Of a stretch of DNA of 64,000 bases, positions 1 to 13,900 are shown piece by piece. The stretch lies in contig NOWV01000016.1 in NCBI GenBank assembly GCA_003344405.1, positions 744,001 through 808,000 on the forward strand, read 5' to 3'. The first letter of the stretch is position 1, and each line of letters begins with the position of its first letter. A program made the position numbers and the translations under genes. Source of the DNA: Trichoplax sp. H2. Lineage: Eukaryota; Placozoa; Uniplacotomia; Trichoplacea. Below the pieces are notes generated by a model, which was not told the DNA's origin, made no database searches, and was given only the letters and a program-made list of their open reading frames with translations.

Positions 1-2
1 GA

Positions 3-3000
3 ATTATTAATGCAGAAATTGAAAAATTCACTGGTGACAGTATTCTAACTGCGCAGGAAGAAATTAAACATGCTACTAAGCTGGTTAGTCAGCAGTTTCT
101 GTCTATTATTTTCGTATAAGCGAAACTTCACCAAGCGCATCCATGGAAGCACCTTTGATCACCTGATTAAATCAATTTTTGCTTTTTCAAATTTTAGGTT
201 GAGGCTTGGACAGATTTAACCATAAAACTATCTGGTCGCCATTCAACTTCCACCCAAAGTTGTATTATAGAAATGAAAAATATTAATCAAGTAAGAATTT
301 GTTGATGCTGTTTCTTCTGCGGTATTGTTATGAAATGATCCGAAAACGAAATCTTTGCTAAGATATCGTTCATTACCATATGATTATTCTCATTCGATGC
401 TGTTTGATATGGTAATTAATTGATATACGGTATAACTTTTAATTATCAATTTGGATTAATCGTTTTAGGAAATAGGAATATTTAATGCAAGATTCATAAT
501 CAGAGTGGCCGGTGAAAATGGTAAAAAATGCACTACTTACACATATATATTTCATATTTTCATTACTATATCGAATCAGAACTAGATGAAATGGCTAGTT
601 ATTTATCATATTAACTGGCTTCCCTTCTGATTGAAATACAGGTGTTGCTAAGGCCCTAATTGATATGGTTAATAACATGGAAACATGGGCAAATCGAATT
701 TATGTTCATTTTAACACCGATCCATTAACAGAAACAGATTGGTTTAGGTATAAACTCTACTAACGTTATTGAAATTCTCTACGCTATACTTTTGATAAAT
801 GAATATCCAGCTACTTTATCAACTTAAAATTATCTGGATATCTTCAGTTACTAAAGGCATCATTTTAATTGACCGTATTTGTACTATAATTCTACATCAT
901 AATTGTGACTTAAGAAGCCTATTACTACTTTTCCAGGCTTTATAACTCCATCACTGATTGGGAGGATAAAATTAAGTATATTCACGAAATTATTGGAACT
1001 GTCAGAACTGAATTCGATAGTGAAGCAATGACACCAGAAAAGTAAGCTTTTACAGTCAAGACAGCATCTATCTATGAGTGATCAATACCAGTTTCAGAAC
1101 TGGATTCTTATACAGTATATAGAAGAGCCATATTTAAACTTTCGCAATATTAGAACAAATCATTTTACTCTATTTTTCTTATCTCCATGCCACTAAAATC
1201 TTTATTTCCATTCGCGACACCGTACATGCTCATATATCAATTTGCGATATCGACAGCGGAAATGAGAAAGGATTACTGATCAATTTTAAATTATGATAAA
1301 TACTTGCTCCTATTTAGATGCCAACAGGCAATACAAAATTTATTTTTAACCTTACAAAATTGGACAAACTCTATAACTCATGCCGTAGAAAATGATGATA
1401 CGAAAATTATTAATCAAGTAAGCGCTGTTATTGCACATAGTAGAATCGCTTTAATTTACATTTTTAGGGAGGATTATAGCAGTCTTTCCATATAGATTCT
1501 AATTACGAATGATTTGACTTGATACAGTATACTGTATAAAGAATTTCTTAACTTCTAAACTACATTCCTCAATTTCGTTAGGTAACATCAGTTCATATGG
1601 ATATGATTAGTTGGATGGTGCAGTTACTACTACAGGTAACACCAGATATGGACGATAGCCCTTATATGCAACATTTCCGTGAAAATGGCAAGAAATATAA
1701 GACTGCAGATGATGTTAAAGCAGCTGCAGTCAGTATTATCGAACGCTTGCGATCCTTCACTAAGGATATTATTAGGTAAATAGCTATAATAAGAACTAAT
1801 AGTAATGGATAACTTTAGACCATTGCACTTATTTTTAGTCATTTATTAACATTATAATATATTAATTTTATTATTTAATATTAGTTAAGTGTTTTAATAC
1901 TGTGTTTATCTTGTCTTTACTCTAGTAATTCCAATGATATTGTTATGGAAACACGACAAGCAAAATTAGATTTACATGATGAAACAGCAGATGATGATTA
2001 TAAAGACTTACAGAGAATGAAACGCGAATGTGACGAATGGATTGAAGCAGCTGGATTATTAGTTGGAGAGATGTTGCAAATACAAGGTGATTCCTTAAAG
2101 CGACTCTTTAGCGATAAGACAACATGGGCAGCTACACCTGAGGTAAATCTTAAGCCAGTTTACTCTTTATACTACTCCAGCTTAAACTAAAATATCCAAT
2201 TCAATATTGGTATCAGCTATATATTCGGTGTAATGAAGCATTAGTATTTAGCTTATAGCTAATTAGAATACTTTATCTATTCAAAGGAACTTAAAATTAG
2301 GCCTATAGAAGCAGTCTCCTCTAATCAGCTTGCAACTAGTAAGGAAGGAACTGAAGAGCAAGAGGATAAAACTGCACAGACTGATCAACCACAATTGGAA
2401 AAGCAGGATGAAGGTTTGAAAGATTCAGCTTTATCTCAAGAAGAAGTTGATACTCCACCAGAAGAAGTTCAAGGTGAAAATATGGAACAAAATCAGGAAG
2501 AAAAATCCCCAAAAATACCTGAAAGCGCTGAAACGAATCGAGAAGAAGAAGAAAAGAGTCAAGAAGCAGTCAAAAAAGATGATACTGTAAATGAAGTGAA
2601 TAACGACGTTACTGATAGCATAGATTCTACCAATAAAATCGATGAAAAACCTGTAGAAGAGACCCAAGATCAAATAGAAGAAGATGATACGGTAAAGGAG
2701 ACAAAGCCACAAGGTGAAGAAATAGTAGTTGTTGCCGATGATGAAAATATCCGAACCAGAAATTTAACAGCCCTTGAACAATCGGTAATTCGACATTGAT
2801 CTTACAGTGTAGCAGAATTTATATCTGTTTCCCTATTTCATGATCTAAGATCATCAATTTTTCCTATGTCCCATAGATTCGAAGAACTGGTACACCAGGA
2901 CAACATTCAGGTTTGTATTGATTATATTAAGATAAACATTAATTCGTAATCATATATCCTCAAAACATATGATAAAGTACTGTATTAAGTGCTCTCTATA

Positions 3001-3420
3001 ATTTAGTCTTAATTACTCTTCGCCATCTTAGACTTATGATATGCTGCAAATATGCAACGTGTCCTTCTTTACTATACTATCAAATTATTAATCAATCCCT
3101 TTATATTATAAACAGCTATCTCTCTACCAAGCTCTGATACTATTGAAGCAAGTAATAATCTCAAGGCATTACAGCCGCTAAACCAACATTTATTAGAAAC
3201 AGAACTTCGTGCTCAAGAGGCTGAAGATCGAGCGATTAAGGCTGAATTTTCATTGAAGGAAGCACTAAATAAGATTATAACATTGGAAAGGCAATTACAA
3301 GAGCAAGAGCAAAAGCAAAAGCATGAACCTAAAAGTGACAGCAATAAAGTAGGGATGTCACATCGAAAAGTTGGAGCATCTAACACAAAGAGCCGCTCCA
3401 ATCCACAAAAAGCTGTTTAA
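3..3420 (+). CDS. C-terminal part of a helical, Glu-rich protein (family not recognised)
   Basis: The gene is cut by the left edge of the window. Exons, all with GT-AG junctions and matching phases: 3-83, 198-290, 469-520, 642-747, 937-1041, 1318-1417, 1582-1775, 1926-2142, 2329-2784, 2877-2910, 3116-3420, ending in TAA. The first eight exons give mostly helical sequence with regularly spaced Trp and Leu (for example ETWANRIYVHF, LTLQNWTNSI, MISWMVQLLLQ). Exon 9 is strongly acidic, rich in Glu, Gln and Lys. The last exon is a coiled coil (EAEDRAIKAEFSLKEAL, then a Gln/Glu/Lys run) with a basic Ser/Asn-rich tail. The acceptor at 2329 was chosen over one at 2301 because only it keeps the frame. 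The overall look recalls axonemal or cytoskeletal proteins such as AXDND1, but I cannot support that by motif and leave the function open. Confidence 0.8.
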
Positions 3421-5649
3421 ATAGTGGGTGCAAAGTGATGCCGAGCTGAATGAAATTCTAAAACTAACTGCCCTAAGTACAATAATCAATCCATAGGACT
3501 ACTGCGATGGCTAACCTTACCTATTGATTTTATTACTGAATCATGGATTTAATCGATCTTCTTGCAAGGGTTAATATTTTTCATGGTATTTTATCAGTTT
3601 GAGGTTCCAAGTTGGAAGCCTGAGGTTTCTGAGTTATTGACGATTTGAAGAAGATCTATTGAATATTTTATAGTCATATATTTTATTTCGATATGCTAAG
3701 TTATAAATACAGATGACGTTTGTACTAATCATAATTGACTATAGCATTTCAACTGGATAAATCGACTATCAATCATATACCATAGATCGTAATTACTACG
3801 AATCCTTGATCTTTGCTTTTACAATCATTTTTAAATGCCCTACAATGACAGTTTCAGATGATTTGCTTTAAACTACTGGTTACGCAGCGATGGCATCTAT
3901 TGCAGCATATAATTAATTGAGTCCACTATGGTATCTTATTCTAGTTACTCATTAATTATAGCATGTCAATTAAGTAAATGTGTATATTTCATCTTATACG
4001 GTACTAATTCCTCATTTAAGCTACATCATGTATTATTGTATTCTAACAAATTCATGTTTACATCATTATTATCGGATATCAGATTCTATAAATTTATGTA
4101 ATTAAGAAATAGATTGTGTAAATATCTGCTATTATCACTCTTTCTGTACAATGTACTTTATCATTGACTTACTGCAATTCTACTAAAATAGCGAAGTTAT
4201 AGGTTAGCTTACTTGAATTTAGAAGCTATCTATTGACTGATAATGAATGATAAAATTCGATGGATAGCCTTATCATTGTTAACCATCAAATCGAAGGAAA
4301 TCTTTGAAAGTTATATATAATAATTCTTGTGTATAAATATACCAAAGAGTAATTTCTAATAACTAGCTGGTGCACTTTTCTCTACATGTTGCTACTACTA
4401 ATTAAGTCAGACAGTACCTAGATATTATATTAAAATTACTGGTTGAGTGCATTATCGTATCTCATGATTTTGTTATTCTTACAGTGAGTACGACCGTGAC
4501 AATAATCATATTTTAAGGCATATATCAAGTAAGATGCAATCAATTACGCCTTGATGGATACCATCAGAGTTCAATTTAAGATTTAAAATGTATATATTGA
4601 CTATTAGATATGTATCGACTGCAATGATTGCAATAATTACCCATTTATTTTCAATTAGTGATTAAATTATGCAGGATTTCATACCATTGAATAAAATGAC
4701 CATTTATTTTGCCCTTTATGATGCTATTAGTAATACTGCTAGTATAATTCTAGAAAATGATATAGCTAGCGAAAGCACTTTTAAAAATTTTTTTAGGATT
4801 TATTAATTTTTTACTCTATTTCTCAAGTTGACTTTAACTTCATTGTCAAATATTTCCTAATTCAAAGGATCAAATGTCAATCTGATACCTTAGCTACGAG
4901 ATCATAAAACAAAGTAACCATATTAGGAATTGTTAATTAATCGATTAGCCAATTGCAAATAGTTCCTAATTAATTTTCAATTCAAAAGTAAGCTCCACAA
5001 TTAGTAAGATCATTTGTTATTACTTTACCACTGGGTTGTTTGGATGTTCTGAAATGGCATTTAGAATTCCATAAAACTATATATAATGGAACAAGCCTGA
5101 TGTTATAATAGAGAGGCAAAAAATTGGACTGATGATGATTTATTTCTAAAACTAATCATGTTTGTATTGCTATTAAACTCCAGACTAACCTGCTGTGAAT
5201 AGGAAAAGATAAACAAATAATGGTAAAATATAACCGGACTAGCAGTTATCAAACTGTTATAATGAAATGATGATTTACCGGTGAATTGAAATTTCGATAA
5301 CGGGGAAGTGGAGGTATAAAAATAAAGTATTTGATCGATTAATTAACATTTTTTCAATATGGTTCTGTGCTACTTCATGAAAAGTATGTAGCTTATACAA
5401 TCGATCGAAAGTACGGTATAGAGGTTAAAATAAATTGAAAGTAAGCGAAACAAGAGCGTACTGAAAGCTTGATAATTAGCTTAGCTTTTGTTATTTATTT
5501 CCACGAAGGACAAGATATGAGCAATGTATGATTTAATTGACTATAATCAAGTTATCAAATTAAGATAGATAATATCGCGTATTGTTGACAAAATCTACGT
5601 CAAAAGTATGGCGTAGTCTTCCAGTTGGACGAATCTTCAAACCATGGTA
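3421..5649. other. Intergenic, no gene seen
   Basis: This AT-rich stretch separates the 3' end of the (+) gene ending at 3420 from the 3' end of the (-) gene ending at 5650, so the two genes converge. All frames are broken by frequent stops, and I see no exon with credible splice sites, no RNA gene and no clear repeat. Confidence 0.5.
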
Positions 5650-8600
5650 TTAGCTTTCTTGACATCTTGAACCGAAAATGATTGGAATTTGTTTGTCCAG
5701 GTTATCAGCAATTGTTTTTGCTAAAAAATATTCAGGATCATTATAGCAAACACTTTTATACGACTTGACACAAGCTAGGAATGTCCGAATAATGTGGCAA
5801 TATTGCTCTGGCGTGACGACTTTTTTGGAATCCGTTTGATATTCTTTAATACATAGTTTAACATTACATCTTCTTTTGGTAAGATAGGCTGTAGAAATTA
5901 AGTAAATTCATCAGCAATGAACTATTAGCTAAAAGTAAAATCTGTCTAAATAATATTCGGATATTGATAGGAAAGCATAAAGTTGCTAGGTTATAAAAAA
6001 TTGTAGCAATTCTATTATGTCAAATTGTATTAACTTTGATGTTTTAGAACAAAAGTACAGATTATAGTACAAGAGTAATAAACATTATTTAATAAATGCC
6101 TTTTAAAGTCTCTGCCTTTTTCATTGTATCATACTCGTAGATACGATCAATTTACTCTTTCAATTTACTAATGTTGATCTCAAAATTATGGTCTAGACGC
6201 GCAAATTTTTACTTAAAGTATTTAATATTCTAAGATTCTAGAATATATTAGCAGGAGAAGATGAAAATCTTTCATTTACTTTACTTTCTCCAAATGAAAT
6301 CGGAATTATTTGCAGTGTTAGCTAATAAGTGGAACATGAAAGGTATAACTTACCATCTGGGATACTTAGTTTGGTACACTTGCTAAATTTTTCTTTCATT
6401 GTAGGCAAATTGTAGCAATCCAAAGGCAATAGCTGATTATTGAAACCAGGATCGGCCTTCAGTGAATCAAATTGAGCCTTGCATAATCGATAATCACTCA
6501 TTAAAGCTTGACATTCTTCTTTACATATCAACCGTTTGTAATTAACTCCTGCACATGGCGCGAAGTTATGATAGCAAATAGCTTTCAATGCATATTCTTC
6601 GCAATGACCACCAATAGCACGTATAAATGCGAAAGTTTCCGATAATTTTTGCTCCAAATCCTCCTGATTACCAAATGCTGATGTTTCTGTTTTATTGACA
6701 CCATAAAAGGGTGCACAAACTGAGCCAGAATAAAGTTCACAACTCGAACGTATTAAGGAGTTTGAATAATCGTTCTTTTTATCATGCAGGGTAAATTTAG
6801 TAATGTCAAATCTAGGTAGATTTTGTAACATTAGCGTTAGCTGGAGAGTATTGTTTAATAGCGTACGTATAAGTACAAATAGAGATTCAAGTTGAATATA
6901 ATCAGACAATCTTGCTTATTACCTTGCAAGTGGATCCGTAAATAGCTGAGCTAAAAATGAACGAAAGGCATGGTAAAGGAAGAAAAATTGTGGTGAATAT
7001 GTTAGCTAGTTTAGCGGTAGTAGCAACTTTGCAGTTTTAAAAAAACTTATCGAATGTGCACTAATGTTAGTGTGAAACATTATAATTTCTCGTAACATAT
7101 GTTTACTACACTAAATTGTATTGATTTCATGGTAATTCGTGAGCAATAAATCGAAATTATGTAATAAACAGTGAAACGGTAGAAGAAACTAAACATTACG
7201 ATATTAGAGAGCTGATCTATCTCGAGTAGTGATTAAATTTATTCCCAGATTAGGATCTAGTAAGGTATTTCAAATTTTGCTTAACAATGGAAATAGTTTC
7301 AAAGTATTGTATTATGATTCATCAAACTTTTACATTTTCGTATTAAAAATAGCATTAAGCCATTGCCGCAAATCATCGCAGGAAAAAAATTAACCTATTA
7401 TCAAGATCTACGTTGTGCTTTAATTACAATATTCGCGTAATTTCGCTAATTTTACAGACATATAGAAAGATAATGGCATGAATCTGAGCTTATTGAGGAT
7501 AGCTTGATGAGCGTAAAGATAAATTTTTACTGACGTTCGCAAGATCGCTTCCTGTAGTTGATTGTATCGATTGAGATTTTGGAAGATTTCGCCTTTCCTC
7601 GGAAGCTTTCAAATATGATCTGTATGGAAATGTAAGAAATAAAATATAGATTTCGGTTGACAGATGGCGATAAATGAATAACTCATTTATCGCTTATCGC
7701 TTAGTTAAAGTTATCTTAAATTGAGCTAACTCAATATTCAACGATAATTAATTATTAATGTCTTCAGAAAATTCATCATCAGCTTTCTTTTTACCTTGTA
7801 ATTGATATTAGATTCAATTTGAATTTGAGCAAACTTCCAGTGTTGGCCCTGATCGCCTTTTTTATCCCACAGTTTTACCAGTTTGCCACCGGATGGTCGT
7901 ATGTAAACGCGAAGTCCTGACGATTCATCGGTTGACTCCATATGGTACCAAAATTGGAGACAGATTGGAAATTTTTGAGGTAGAACTTTGCTAACTAGTC
8001 TTGCCCTAGTACGATACTCCTTTGCATAAGTCGTATCTGTCCTGATATAGAAGTCTAAATAAAAAGAACGAAATATAATACCAGTATTAGCATTGCAAAC
8101 GATAATTGTGGTATGTATCTGTGTTAATCGCATGCTAATAAATTTTGCTTTACCTCTTTTACCAATTATGGGAAATCCTGAATTTTCCTTCGATGTTTGA
8201 GGTAGTTTAACACGCTTCCAGTTAAAGTCATTATTGGCACCATTTCTCCATCGACAATACGATGATTCAAAAGTGCATTTGATATTGTAAGAAACTAATG
8301 ATTTATAAACATGGCATAAGATAAAATCAGTTCAAACTGCAGACGAAAAGATGCAATTCATATTCAAATCAAAACTGATGTAATTTGAGAATGGTATGGT
8401 ATGGCTATCAATTTATTACGCTTTGCATAGGTAAGAAAGAAGGCTATAAATAATTTCCTAATAGCAAAGTTGTAAGAGTTGTATCAATTATTAAATTTCT
8501 ACAGCTTTATAGGTGAAGAAAATTAAGTATTCTTCCTGTCAATTTAAATATTGCCAGTAATTCCGATAGGTTAATTACCTACAAATAGCCTATATTTTTA

Positions 8601-10909
8601 CTAGATGACAATTAAAATGATCTATGGCATTTGGAAATCTTTGGCATTTGATTTTTAAGTTGATAAAGTATAATTAAGAAAGGTACTATAAGGTGTAAAA
8701 GATGGCGAAGATTCCTGCAGCTTAATTCGAACGCTTTAAATCGTATTTTACTCTAATACGATATTAATCAAGGTCAAAGATTGGATATGATCCGTGATTG
8801 AAATTTTAAAAGGAACAGACAGATGTAACGATATGGCGAGAATTTTATATTGGATTTATGCAGTATAGATACAATAGAAATATGAAACTTAAAAAAATTT
8901 TTTGGTATTTTGACACTGAGGCCGTTGAACGGCATACTGTAGGTTAAAATTCTGTTAGCAGACTTAAATCCAAAACAGTATAAGAAGAAACGGCATTTTG
9001 ATGACAATTTGTAAATTAATTAAAATAGATAGAAAATTGTTGGTAGATCCAATTCAGCACAACTAAAATCTTTTAATTACGGTAAGCATTGCGATAACTC
9101 TTTTATTGTTGCAGCCTTATACGCCTTTGGTACTTTTAATAACACCAAGTAGATTCAAATTAACGTTGCTAGAAATACTTGCTACTAGTGAAATAGCGAT
9201 TATTGTATCAAGATGTAGAATACTTGGATTATTAATATTGCAGCGGTTGTAAGGCTTGATTTCGAGTTAACTATATTAGCTCTTTTAGCCGTAGTGATTC
9301 ATATATATGGGTAAATTATCAAGTTTCAGGTGAGTTAATCTATTTCTAACGATATTCACAGGAGGCAATGTTAAGAAATACTTTTACCTAAATGCAGCTG
9401 GTTACTTCTATCATATAGTATAGAAGTGAACATGAAATGAATACTTTTCCTTAAGAGCTAAATGCAAAAACTCACTTAAGCTATAGCCAAGGCGTTTAGC
9501 TTTTTCTTTTCCGCCTAAATCTTGTAAGATGTCGGCAAATTTGGAATATTCTAGCAAGTTGTATTTGATATTAGCTAATCTACATGCGAATGTTGTACCT
9601 TAATATCGGCACTTGATCTTAAGTATGCAGATTCTAACCTTTACATTTGCTTACCTGATGAGCTAGGATTGTCATCTTTAGACAGAGTTATCGATTTCAT
9701 TAGGAAAGATGATATAATCATACGGATAAAGAGCATGCAAATATTACATTGTTACAATGAGGATTAAATTTTTTATGTACAATATCTATAAAGATAGTAA
9801 GGAAAATTGATGTACCCTATGTAAATACCGAAATTTGTTGACTAGGTATTAGTTTTTGTCGAATTATAATTATAATTGGTTAAAGATATCTTTCATTAAT
9901 ACTTTAACTATAATCCACTACGATCTATCAATATTGCTCAAAACCTACAGTCTAATTCATTCAATTCATTAATTTCATCCAACAGATCTTCATCGACGTA
10001 GATGGGATTTTCCTCTACAAATAACGGTGTCGTTAGTAGTTGTTCATAGTCGCTATTTTTTTATAACATTTAAACTTTTACAACCGTATTTCTAAAAAAA
10101 CGTATTTAGTTAGAGTTCTCACAGTATCACCTTAAAATATTTAGTTAACACTAATCCTATTATCCTCGCTATTTGTCAGTTGCCCTCAAGTTATGTTACT
10201 AAGATTCTGAAGGTTAGTGCAGTAGTATACAAGAAAATATGAGCTATAATATATTGTAAATAGAGTTTTTGTGTCGCTGCATATAAATTAATGATAAAAT
10301 CTTAAATTTGTCGCTTTCCGGTAATTTAAATCAGCTAGGATTAATACGGTCACCGTCTACCTATGATTAATAGGGTAATAATTATTGGCAAATTTCTTTA
10401 TGATTCATGGTATAATAGTGGATATTAAATAGTGGTAAACTTATAATTAATTATTTACATATTAGATTAGGTATTCTATCGATATAGCCATGCTTACGAG
10501 TAAAAGATGATGCAATAATAAAAATATATTAGTCCTGTTAAAACTATTTTAATGTCGCTTTGATCAGATTTTACGTATAAAAATCGTGATCAATGAGCAC
10601 AGTTGTGCCTTTAGCAGTGCATTAGTAATTTATTTTTACCGTAGATAGGTAAATGCCTATAATATAGATTGTACTAAAATTGGCTACATTCAAGGAAAGT
10701 AGTACAAAAATGTAAAGTGATTGTATTTTATTCGATGGTATTAGAATTTAAAATATAGTATGCCATAGACCGCTTTATTTAGTACGATAAAATTTAAATT
10801 TACCTGGAATAGCAACCGAGTTGCCGTTCATTAAGCCAATATTGTCTGGTGCTTGTTGTGCTTGTGCAACAGCCAACCAGGTAATAATAAAGATGAAAAG
10901 TAGCTTCAT
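5650..10909 (-). CDS. Secreted MAM - Frizzled CRD - RGM-like cysteine-rich protein
   Basis: Exons in gene order: 10909-10804, 8294-8154, 8054-7795, 7619-7531, 6950-6923, 6840-6354, 5888-5650. They sum to 1350 bases (449 residues plus stop) and every phase matches. Exon 1 is a signal peptide (MKLLFIFIITWLAVAQA). Exons 2-4 form one MAM domain: CTFESSYCRW start, FYIRTDTTY, CLQFWYHM, GDQGQHWKF, and the IIFESFRG...ISIDTI end. Exon 6 is a Frizzled cysteine-rich domain with exactly ten cysteines, closest in style to ROR receptors (RLICKEECQALMSD). The last exon has CNVKLC, PEQYCHIIRTFLACVKSYKSVC and a final Cys, spaced like the N-terminal module of repulsive guidance molecules. No membrane segment follows, so it is probably secreted. 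Uncertain point: exon 4 can instead run into TAA at 7527, giving a MAM-only protein of 199 residues. The join to 6950 uses a GTAAAA donor at 7530. It is favoured because the Frizzled exons have no start codon or signal peptide of their own. Confidence 0.75.
8295..10803 (-). other. Large first intron of the MAM-Frizzled gene
   Basis: This 2.5-kb intron separates the signal-peptide exon from the MAM exons and is far longer than the others in the gene (about 80-535 bases). It starts with GTAAAT and ends with an AG before phase-1 exon 2. I see no nested coding exon in it. A 77-codon open frame near 8774-9007 is unsupported. Confidence 0.6.
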
Positions 10910-13900
10910 GTTGATTTTAATGACTTGGCTGCTCGATTTTCAGCAAGTCAATCACAGTTAAGTACTAGTATATTAGTAAGAATTCTAAAATTAATTAAAT
11001 GTACAATAACTATATGAAAGATAAAACTAATACATTAATTCAAGCAGACCTGAATGTGGATGTTTTATTGTACTTTAAACGAAGAGATTACTAGTAATCC
11101 TTCTAGTACAGACTGAAATAACGCTTCGAATACAGTTCATGAAATTAATGACGACTTATGTATAGTTTTTATAAGTTTTGACATTGTTATGCTTAACTTC
11201 TATGTCATGCTGATATCTTGTATATGATAAATAAATCATGACCATCATATTATTTATTCTAATAGGGAATAAAGTGGCCACAATTGAAATGACTATTGCA
11301 TTCAACTAGAACTAATATAACTTTAATAATTAATGTTCTTATTGTAAATTCTATATGTAAATAATTACAGCCTATCTACAACAATGTTGTGATGAATATT
11401 TGGATAAATTAATCTTTGTACTGTCCAAATTTAAACAGGTTTTGTCCGAGTTGATTAATTAGTCAGCACTGCTTACCAGGATGCCGCGTTGAAAAATTTT
11501 TTTAAAATCACCGGATTTACCTCTTAATTGGTTGAAGCAAACGTGATAACATACTTTACATTGCCCGAATTTTTCTCAAAATCCTGCATGGGCCGTATGC
11601 AAGAGAAAACCCTATTTAATGAGAAAAAATCTTCACATTTCACTGCGGATAGTTTCTTATGGTGATAAAAAATTGCATGAAAATGCCGATATGCTAATTG
11701 TAATATGTTTACGCGACATTCATTTCAAATGCAGCAGCGAATAAACGTATGTATTTCTTGAAGACTTGAATAATATTCATCGCCGTAGAAAGTCTCAGGA
11801 TGGAAATCTCTACATCCTTGTTGATAAAATTTTGAATGGATAAAGGAAGAAATAGAGCCGATATTGTCATGTAATAGTTGGCTGTGGTGTGATATTTTGT
11901 AATTCTTCGGCTAATGTCATGTGATTTAAGGCATATCCTACCGAGCTATAAGCAATCATTGGCTGGTTAAAGTTTAGACAAGATTCCGACTGGATCGATT
12001 GGTCATAACAACGTGCTATTCTCAAATAAAGGTAACGATATACAAGGAACCAATGAGCTCAATCTTTATATATATACATACTGTAGCATAGGATGCGACT
12101 GATATCACTGCAGTTAATAAACCTTTGAATCATAGGCATGGTATAATTGGGTTCTTTGTAATATATTGAGATTGGGGGTAATAATTTGCATACAGGCAAT
12201 ACGATTCGTGTAATATAATAAATTTGTAATACAAATAGTGAAATCTATACCAGAATAGATTAAACAAAAAGATGGAGTCAGCGTTATTACTAGTCTATTA
12301 ATAACTAAATGCAAAGGATCGAATTGATTTAATTTAAGGTTAAATTAAGGTAAAATAACACACAAAATTCTAACTCATGTTGAAGTAATTTATTTTGATT
12401 ATACATCGTTTTACGTAAGTCGACGTATATATCAATGCTAAATATTGTTATATCGATAGGAATTGCGGCCTTGTAAAGATAGTAGTTGTTATTCTAGTGA
12501 TTACTCTAGTGTAAATATACATTAGTTGAATTCATCATTGTTACAGATCGTTGTTAGCAAATCAGATTTGGATTATTCCCAACCTTCGATTTGACTTTCT
12601 TGCTGCCAACAAATCCATGTCCTCATCGAAACATTGAGATAATTTCTTCACTTTGTGCTGGAGTCGCTCACATATCAAATAGTAATAACTGTAAAAATTT
12701 GTGTAAGGAATCATTTCTTCAATGATAGCGACAATCGTAACCGAAAATATCGACATGTTATTTAATATCGTCATCATAAAAGACTTTAATATATACGTAT
12801 ACTAAAATAAATACCGATGTTTTCGATGTTTTACGAGAGACAATTTCTCGATCGCTACTATATTAGATAATGGACAACCTAGAAATGAAACTTATTTTGA
12901 ATATCTTGCACATGATCAAAGTGCTAATAACTGTTAGCTGTCCATTACTTATCGGATCTACATCCAGCTACGTGCTATTCTAAGCATAGACTGCATCAAT
13001 GATAGCGAGAGAATTAGAAAGCATGTAGTATCTCATTATGAATTGTGACTTTGAAATTGGAAAGTTTACCATAACTATAGTGCTCTCCTCTAAGGTTTGT
13101 CATGTACCATAATATGATAAAAATAATGCGCTCGAAATCACAACGTCGCGTTAGGTAGACGTAATGGATAAGACTTTTTTAAATTTCTAGTCACATTAGT
13201 TGTGGTTACCACTTGATCATAGGTATACACTCTGCTAATATCTATATATTATGGAGCTTAAATATCGATCAAATTAATCCTAGCAATTAGTATAATCCAT
13301 GATGGCTCTAACATCAGCTGCTAAACTCTCTTATTTCAAGGAATCCCTACAAATCGTATACTATGATTTACAATATTTCATGATGAAAGCACATTAAAAG
13401 CACCTATTAGGAGAGTTTCAAATAATTTTTACCATGCATTATACTATAAATTTCGAGTACAATAATTACATATGGTACGTAGACATGCTAGAAATTTTAT
13501 ACAGGAGTTTAAAAAGTTTGCGAACTTAGCACGACATCGATAGTTTATACAGTACTTTGAAAATATTATGTTAAACTTTTTTCAAAAGATATTGTTTTTT
13601 TAATCACATAATACTCAAAATATGATTTTTATTATGCCATCGTAGAACCAGTTTAATAGTTGAATAATTAAAATTGTGTAAAAGGGTAAGATTAACTTTG
13701 CTTAAAGGTCAATTAATGATGTCATAAGATGTTTTAAAATTTTTAAATTAGGATAGAGTAGATAGGGGTGTAGATGTAAATGCATTTATGTAGGTTTGAC
13801 AGTGTGAGATATACAAATTAATTATTGCAGCGCACCCAATATAGCAGACAGGTGGTTATGCGTAAGAAATTGTAAACTTTGCATAGAACGGTGTAGAACT

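Noticed and set aside
12565-12777. Minus-strand frame ending ARKSNRRLGIIQI
   Set aside because: A plausible acceptor exists, but no other exon, domain or conservation argument could be found.
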